The position numbers and the translations under genes were made by a program. From positions 714,812 through 778,811 of the forward strand of contig NZ_JAQQTF010000002.1 in assembly GCF_028561275.1 (NCBI RefSeq): a stretch of DNA of 64,000 nucleotides, written 5' to 3'. Shown one piece after another: positions 62,248 through 64,000 of this stretch. Within the stretch, counting starts at the first letter, position 1; each line of letters opens with the position of its first letter. Origin of the DNA: Aureisphaera galaxeae (lineage in GTDB: Bacteria; Bacteroidota; Bacteroidia; Flavobacteriales; Flavobacteriaceae). The notes under the pieces are model-generated. The model was given only the letters and a program-made list of their open reading frames with translations, made no database searches and was not told the origin of the DNA.

Positions 62248-64000
62248 ATGGCAAAGAATTTAGTGATCGTGGAGTCGCCGGCAAAAGCCAAAACCATTGA
62301 AAAATTTCTAGGAAAGGATTTTAAGGTTACCTCTAGTTTTGGACATATTGCAGACCTGCCAGCAAAGGAGCTGGGAGTAGATGTTGAAGGAGGCTTTACA
62401 CCTAAATATATAATATCGAGCGATAAGAAAAGCTTGGTGAAAGAATTAAAGGAACTAGCGAGCAAAGCCGAGATGGTTTGGTTGGCAAGTGATGAGGACC
62501 GGGAAGGGGAAGCCATTGCATGGCACTTGGCCGAGTCGTTGAAACTGGACAAGGAAAAAACCAGGCGAATCGTTTTTCATGAGATCACAAAATCGGCCAT
62601 TCTTAAGGCGATTGAAAATCCAAGACAAATAGATTACAATTTGGTAAATGCTCAACAAGCCAGACGGGTATTGGATCGTTTGGTGGGGTATGAGCTGTCC
62701 CCTGTACTTTGGAGAAAAGTAAAGGGAGGACTGTCTGCCGGAAGGGTGCAGTCTGTTGCCGTACGATTGATCGTAGAGCGTGAACGTGAGATTGAGAAAT
62801 TCAATCCTGTCGCTTCCTACCGTGTGGTAGCCGAATTCGTAAATGAGAACGGAAACAAATTCAAGGCGAAGCTTCCTAAAAATTTCACGACCGAAGAAGA
62901 GGCGAGAGCGTTCCTTCAAAAAAATATAGGTGCTTCCTATAAAGTGTCCGATCTGGTAAAAAAGCCAGCCAAGAAATCGCCAGCTCCGCCGTTTACTACT
63001 TCTACGTTGCAGCAGGAAGCTTCCAGAAAATTATATTTCTCGGTAAGTAAAACCATGACCATTGCTCAACGTTTGTATGAAGCGGGGTTAATTACTTATA
63101 TGAGAACGGATAGTGTAAACCTTTCCGACGATGCACGTAATGCAGCCCAAGAGGAGATTGCCAATTCCTATGGAGCGAATTACAGTCAGCCAAGAAATTA
63201 CAAAGGGAAGTCGAAAGGGGCGCAGGAAGCGCACGAAGCCATTCGTCCTACCGATATGTCTCGACATACTATTAGTGGTGATTACGACCAGGAGCGTTTG
63301 TATCATCTTATTTGGAAGCGTACGATCGCATCCCAAATGAGTGATGCCCAATTGGAGCGCACCAATGTGAAGATAGACATTTTGGGCTCCCAACCCGTAA
63401 GCGAGCAATTCGCTGCCAATGGAGAAATGATAAAATTTGATGGTTTCCTGAAAGTGTACTTGGAAGGGACCGATTTCGAAGAGGAAGAGCAAGACGGAAT
63501 GCTGCCTAAGCTACAGGTAAATGATCCGCTTACAAATAATTACATTACCGCCACCCAGCGCTTTACGCGTCCACCATATCGTTATACGGAAGCAGCATTG
63601 GTTAAGCAGTTGGAGGAATTGGGAATAGGTAGACCGTCTACGTATGCACCAACTATTTCTACCATCGTTAATCGTAACTACGTTGAAAAAGGAACAGTAG
63701 AAGGAGTGGAGCGGCACTACGTCCAGCTTAAATTGGAAGATGGGCAAATGACCGATAAGAAATTGACCGAAACCATAGGAAGCGATAAAGGGAAAATGGT
63801 TCCCACCGACATCGGAATGATCGTGAACGATTTCTTAGTGGGTCATTTCGACGATATTTTAGACTATAACTTTACTGCTAAGGTAGAGGAGGATTTCGAT
63901 GCCATTGCCGAAGGGAAGGAAGAATGGACGTCTATGATGAAGGATTTCTACGAGAAGTTCCATCCGCATGTAGAAGATGTTCAGGAAAATGCCGGACGCG
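62248..64000 (+). CDS. topA: Type I DNA topoisomerase (TopA), 5' part only
   Basis: The first 584 codons are in the window and the frame stays open to the last base. The Toprim domain (KNLVIVESPAKAKTIEKFLG, then SDEDREGEAIAWHL with the acidic triad) starts the protein. Topoisomerase core motifs follow (NAQQARRVLDRLVGYELSPV, KGGLSAGRVQSVAVRLIVER), and the active-site Tyr284 lies in GLITYMRTDSVNLS. It relaxes negative supercoils by cutting one strand. The ATG (MAKNLVIVESPAK) is confirmed by the family N-terminus. C-terminal zinc or repeat regions lie beyond the window. Confidence 0.97.
   Translation, partial: MAKNLVIVESPAKAKTIEKFLGKDFKVTSSFGHIADLPAKELGVDVEGGFTPKYIISSDKKSLVKELKELASKAEMVWLASDEDREGEAIAWHLAESLKLDKEKTRRIVFHEITKSAILKAIENPRQIDYNLVNAQQARRVLDRLVGYELSPVLWRKVKGGLSAGRVQSVAVRLIVEREREIEKFNPVASYRVVAEFVNENGNKFKAKLPKNFTTEEEARAFLQKNIGASYKVSDLVKKPAKKSPAPPFTTSTLQQEASRKLYFSVSKTMTIAQRLYEAGLITYMRTDSVNLSDDARNAAQEEIANSYGANYSQPRNYKGKSKGAQEAHEAIRPTDMSRHTISGDYDQERLYHLIWKRTIASQMSDAQLERTNVKIDILGSQPVSEQFAANGEMIKFDGFLKVYLEGTDFEEEEQDGMLPKLQVNDPLTNNYITATQRFTRPPYRYTEAALVKQLEELGIGRPSTYAPTISTIVNRNYVEKGTVEGVERHYVQLKLEDGQMTDKKLTETIGSDKGKMVPTDIGMIVNDFLVGHFDDILDYNFTAKVEEDFDAIAEGKEEWTSMMKDFYEKFHPHVEDVQENAGR

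Overview
The window looks like chromosomal DNA of a marine-type member of the Flavobacteriaceae (Bacteroidota). The evidence is a moderately AT-rich genome, weak Shine-Dalgarno sequences, several Bacteroidota-type promoters (TTTG, then about 19-21 bases, then TAnnTTTG), flavobacterial families (XrtF exosortase with its partner, GYDIA-type GHMP kinase, HYC_CC_PP protein, orphan LptE/LptC), and an mreBCD-pbp2-rodA cluster downstream of purH. Almost all of it is dense protein coding sequence. No tRNA, rRNA, CRISPR array, insertion sequence or prophage was seen. No gene-free gap exceeds about 200 bases.

Layout. 1-5777 (+): the end of an outer-membrane protein gene, a TPR protein, lptC, a small membrane protein, a CNNM/CBS membrane protein and a PpiD-like periplasmic foldase. 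5837-8061 (-): a GYDIA-family GHMP kinase overlapping HMG-CoA reductase (mevalonate pathway). 8252-13263 (+): a DPP-IV-like peptidase, a POT peptide transporter and two tandem thioredoxin-fold proteins. 13276-18430 (-): a ComEC-like protein, an NlpC/P60 lipoprotein, lpxB and surE. 18593-21893 (+): a tail-specific protease and an orphan OppC-type permease. 21956-28994: a lipoprotein, a LytTR response regulator with two paralogous TPR-histidine kinases (all -), a secreted nuclease (+) and another unknown secreted protein (-). 29048-36132 (-): rodA, pbp2, mreD, mreC, mreB and purH.

36276-48436 (mostly +): a MacB-type permease, a GAF protein related to free-methionine-R-sulfoxide reductase (-), the exosortase XrtF with its partner protein, then a long metal-handling run. 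That run holds a DUF3347 protein, a CNGKC-motif protein, a TonB receptor, a PepSY protein, a HYC_CC_PP protein, an HMA-MauE fusion, a second TonB receptor with a His-rich loop, and a secreted HMA protein. 48477-53456 (-): a tightly packed nine-gene run containing a macro-domain protein, a predicted cyclic-phosphate-processing receiver protein, a TPM protein, MtnN and small unknowns. 53573-61179 (-): groEL, groES, secG, a TPR protein, lptE, a sigma-54 activator, a lipoprotein and miaB. 61316 to the end (+): an unknown membrane protein and the first 584 codons of topA.

How it fits together. Envelope biogenesis dominates: LPS assembly (lptC, lptE, lpxB), the rod complex, the exosortase, periplasmic folding and proteolysis, and SecG. 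The least understood parts are the nine-gene macro/cREC run, the XrtF pair, the two-kinase/one-regulator signalling locus flanked by proteins sharing an LKTTSNP motif, and two intergenic arrays with a strict 7-base period. Two sigma-54-like promoter candidates (before groES and before the tail-specific protease) occur in the same window as a sigma-54 activator gene.
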